From the NCBI GenBank assembly GCA_030407085.1, contig CM059584.1, positions 143,334,001 through 143,398,000 of the forward strand: a stretch of DNA of 64,000 nt, read 5' to 3'. Under the pieces are notes generated by a model that saw only the letters and a list, made by a program, of their open reading frames with translations, made no database searches and was not told where the DNA came from. Of this stretch, positions 62,005 to 64,000 are shown piece after piece (position 1 is the first letter of the stretch; every line of letters starts with the position of its first letter). The position numbers and the translations under genes are program-made. Source of the DNA: Trichopria drosophilae. Its lineage: Eukaryota; Arthropoda; Insecta; Hymenoptera; Diapriidae.

Positions 62005-62869
62005 GTGAGCAGTAGTGATAGATAGTTCGGGTGGGACAAAATTTACTGCATGAAAACAAATCTCTATTTGAAGTAATATTTTCGTACTATGTCTTATGAT
62101 ATTCTTTCTTCTTGAAACAATAGTTATAAGCTTTATTTTAAACTATAAGTCTTTTTCGAGTTTAGGTTGAACGATACAGCCTCAACAATGGAGAAACTGC
62201 AGTTTTTTTTTAAATTAACCCGATATTACATGCAATCAAGGGCTAATACAAATGTTTTATAAAATATTTTTGAGGTTGTTTAATGTAGGATTCAGCTTCG
62301 GTAACACTATTTTATTATGTTAGATATTGACTTGTTCAATTTTAAATATTCAAATAAAGTCTATTCCACATTCGGCCATTTCACGTGAACTTTTTAAAGC
62401 ATTTCAAATTTCTGATCAGTAACGTTTCGGTTATTAAGTTATTTATGAAAAATAGTAATGACTTTGAATAATTATGTGCTATTAGTATATGAGATACAGT
62501 ACAAGATAGTAAAAGAATAATATTTATATACGTGAGCACATTTATCATTATAATTGCGACGTCAGAGTTGTATTCAAATACATAGAAAGAAATAGCCAGT
62601 ATCGGTTTTCCATTTTGAAAATTTCTAGATTTGAGAATTTGTAAAAAATTATAGTAAAATTTTGTTCAAGATTGAAACTCGCAGTGTTAAGTTTAAAAAT
62701 TACTTTTAATTTTTTTTTTTTCGTAACAAATACAATTTTTTATTTTTCACAAATTCTTTGTGAACGTACATGTTCTCAGCTTTAAATTGAGCACCAGTTC
62801 ATGTCTGTACGATAAAACTATCCTCACAATAATTACCACTGGTTTAATTGGCGACGAAATCTGTAACCT

Positions 62870-63091
62870 CCCGAATAAACATTTCCGGAGCTGTCCCTCA
62901 TCAAAAGCTTCGGACCGGATCAGGATTGTAACGCTACCGCAGATCCGTGTCAGATCCGGAACCCGGAGGTCCGGCCATCGGGGGCCGTTCCGGATCCGAT
63001 CCGGATTTAGCTATATCTAACTTTTTCCAATAAGTAAGGGGACCCAGATATGTTCCTGATCCGGCTCGTATTTGGATATCTATCGTACGGG
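62870..63091. mobile_element. CCGGATCCGG palindrome cluster
   Basis: GATCCGG and CCGGATC units recur from 62896 to 63065, including CGGATCCGATCCGGAT near 62992. Possible ends CCCGAATAAAC (62870) and inverted CCCGTACGAT (63091) resemble the CCC...GGG class, but their similarity is weak. It is GC-rich against A/T-rich flanks. The open frame across it is incidental. Confidence 0.4.
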
Positions 63092-63365
63092 TAACATAAC
63101 CTTAAAAATATATATTTTGAAGAATATTTGTACAAAATGAATAAGGAATTGAAACGTCGCCAGAAAATTCGTCAAAGAGTTCAAAAACATAGATTGAAAA
63201 GAAAAAATGATCAGAGTAATTATACGGATAGTAATAAGGATAATTCTGAAGAAATGGAATTTGTTTCATGTGATTCTGGTACGCAAATATAAAGTCAGTT
63301 TTTCGTATTAATATTACCAACTTTTTATTAACAACACAGCCACACAAAAAAAAAAATTTTGTTTC

Positions 63366-63932
63366 GGCCTGGGTTTCTCCTTATGTACTGTATGTTTTTT
63401 GGGTCGCTGAATCCGACACCGAAGTCCATTTAACACTATATCCTTGTCAGGTTTTTGACACAATCTCAAAAAATAATAATTGCAAACATTCATGATATTT
63501 TAACTCGAGTACCGTCAACTTTAAGAAAAAATGTTACTCAACATAAAATGTTCCGAATCACTCGAAAAATACATCAGAATTTTTACAAAATTTGTGAAGA
63601 CGATTTTAGATTTTTTGGATTTCGCCGTTTTTCGAAAAATTTAAAATGGCTCAAAAATATTTGAAAAAATTTAGACGTACTTTTCGAGTGATTCTGAAAT
63701 TTTTTGTTATATAACTTTTTTGTTACAATTGAAGGTACACGAGTTAAAAAATCATGAATGTTGACCATTGTGTCATTTAGGATGCTATATTGGAAACGAT
63801 TTGTATTGAAATTAATTATAGGTATTTTTTTGAGATTATGTCAAAAACCTGACGTGATAGAGTTAAATGGACTTCGGATTCGGATTCAGCGACCCAAAAA
63901 ACATACAGTATACACATCGAGAAACCCAGACC
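63366..63932. mobile_element. Foldback element, ~260-bp arms
   Basis: Both ends start CTGGGTTTCTC and continue with ACTGTATGTTTTTTGGGTCG, CTGAATCCGA, GAAGTCCATTTAAC, GTCAGGTTTTTGACA, AATCTCAAAAAA, AACATTCATGAT and TTAACTCG in inverted orientation; the centre lies near 63620. Mirror-image peptides (IHDILTRVPS on plus, IHDFLTRVPS on minus) come from the two arms and are artefacts of the palindrome. There is no transposase. Confidence 0.85.
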
Positions 63933-64000
63933 ACAGATGGCGCGGAAGCGGGACACCGACCAAGGCGAATAAAGCAATGTTCTTACATATTTCACTAACA

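Noticed and set aside
63455..63768. Two similar peptides on opposite strands, as if a duplicated gene
   Set aside because: They are mirror readings of the two arms of the foldback at 63366-63932.

Overview
This is a eukaryotic, AT-rich, gene-poor window, most likely from an insect. The evidence is insect-type repeats (a mariner-family relic, tRNA-derived SINEs, a truncated LINE with a zinc-knuckle tail, a FLYWCH/MULE DNA transposon, many MITE and foldback elements), AG and TA microsatellites, and GT-AG bounded open segments instead of long ORFs. I cannot name the species; Hymenoptera is a guess only. There are no operons, ribosomal RNAs, CRISPR arrays or intact single-exon host genes.

Host coding content is sparse. 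Two segments look like genuine internal exons because a protein-like open frame is cut exactly by good splice sites: 20357-20545 on the plus strand (63 codons, phase 0/0) and 54286-54438 on the minus strand (50 whole codons, phase 2/2). I recognise neither protein. Weaker exon candidates lie at 20878-20964, 28731-29107, 43744-43935 and 61965-62004. The two best exons are on opposite strands, so at least two genes with large introns would be involved if both are real. GC-richer patches (about 17240-17900, 19900-20340, 28430-29110, 36170-36600, 49130-49990, 58060-58740) may be promoters, untranslated exons or conserved non-coding DNA.

The rest is a repeat landscape. From left to right: a tRNA-like SINE head (362-446); a CCTGATCAGG palindrome cluster (571-770); a nested stack at 5085-6666 in which a host element is interrupted by a 5'-truncated LINE with a 12-bp target duplication, a 68-bp hairpin MITE, and a 439-bp SINE with a 13-bp target duplication; a recurrent insect-type 'GGGGTCGCTGATTACGA' repeat (13445-13910); a mariner pseudogene (18058-18408); a decayed FLYWCH/MULE transposon with tandem-motif TIRs (21250-22510); a 190-bp MITE (22732-22921) with an inverted relative at 56613-56792; a second tandem-motif-TIR element around an AG microsatellite (36605-37291); a tandem pair of hairpins (40147-40339); a 1.5-kb short-TIR element (41539-43043) probably carrying a retroposon tail; a TA-expanded MITE (44613-44818); two large foldback elements (50262-51246, 63366-63932); and small short-TIR elements at 53231-53361 and 59066-59209.

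The most interesting pattern is a set of elements with CCC...GGG ends, apparent 2-bp target duplications, and interiors built from repeated short palindromes, where the palindrome differs between members (GATC-, CTAG- or ACGT-cored). A second pattern is transposon ends made of reiterated GNC-A/T-GNC motifs, seen in three unrelated-looking elements, one of which has transposase remains.
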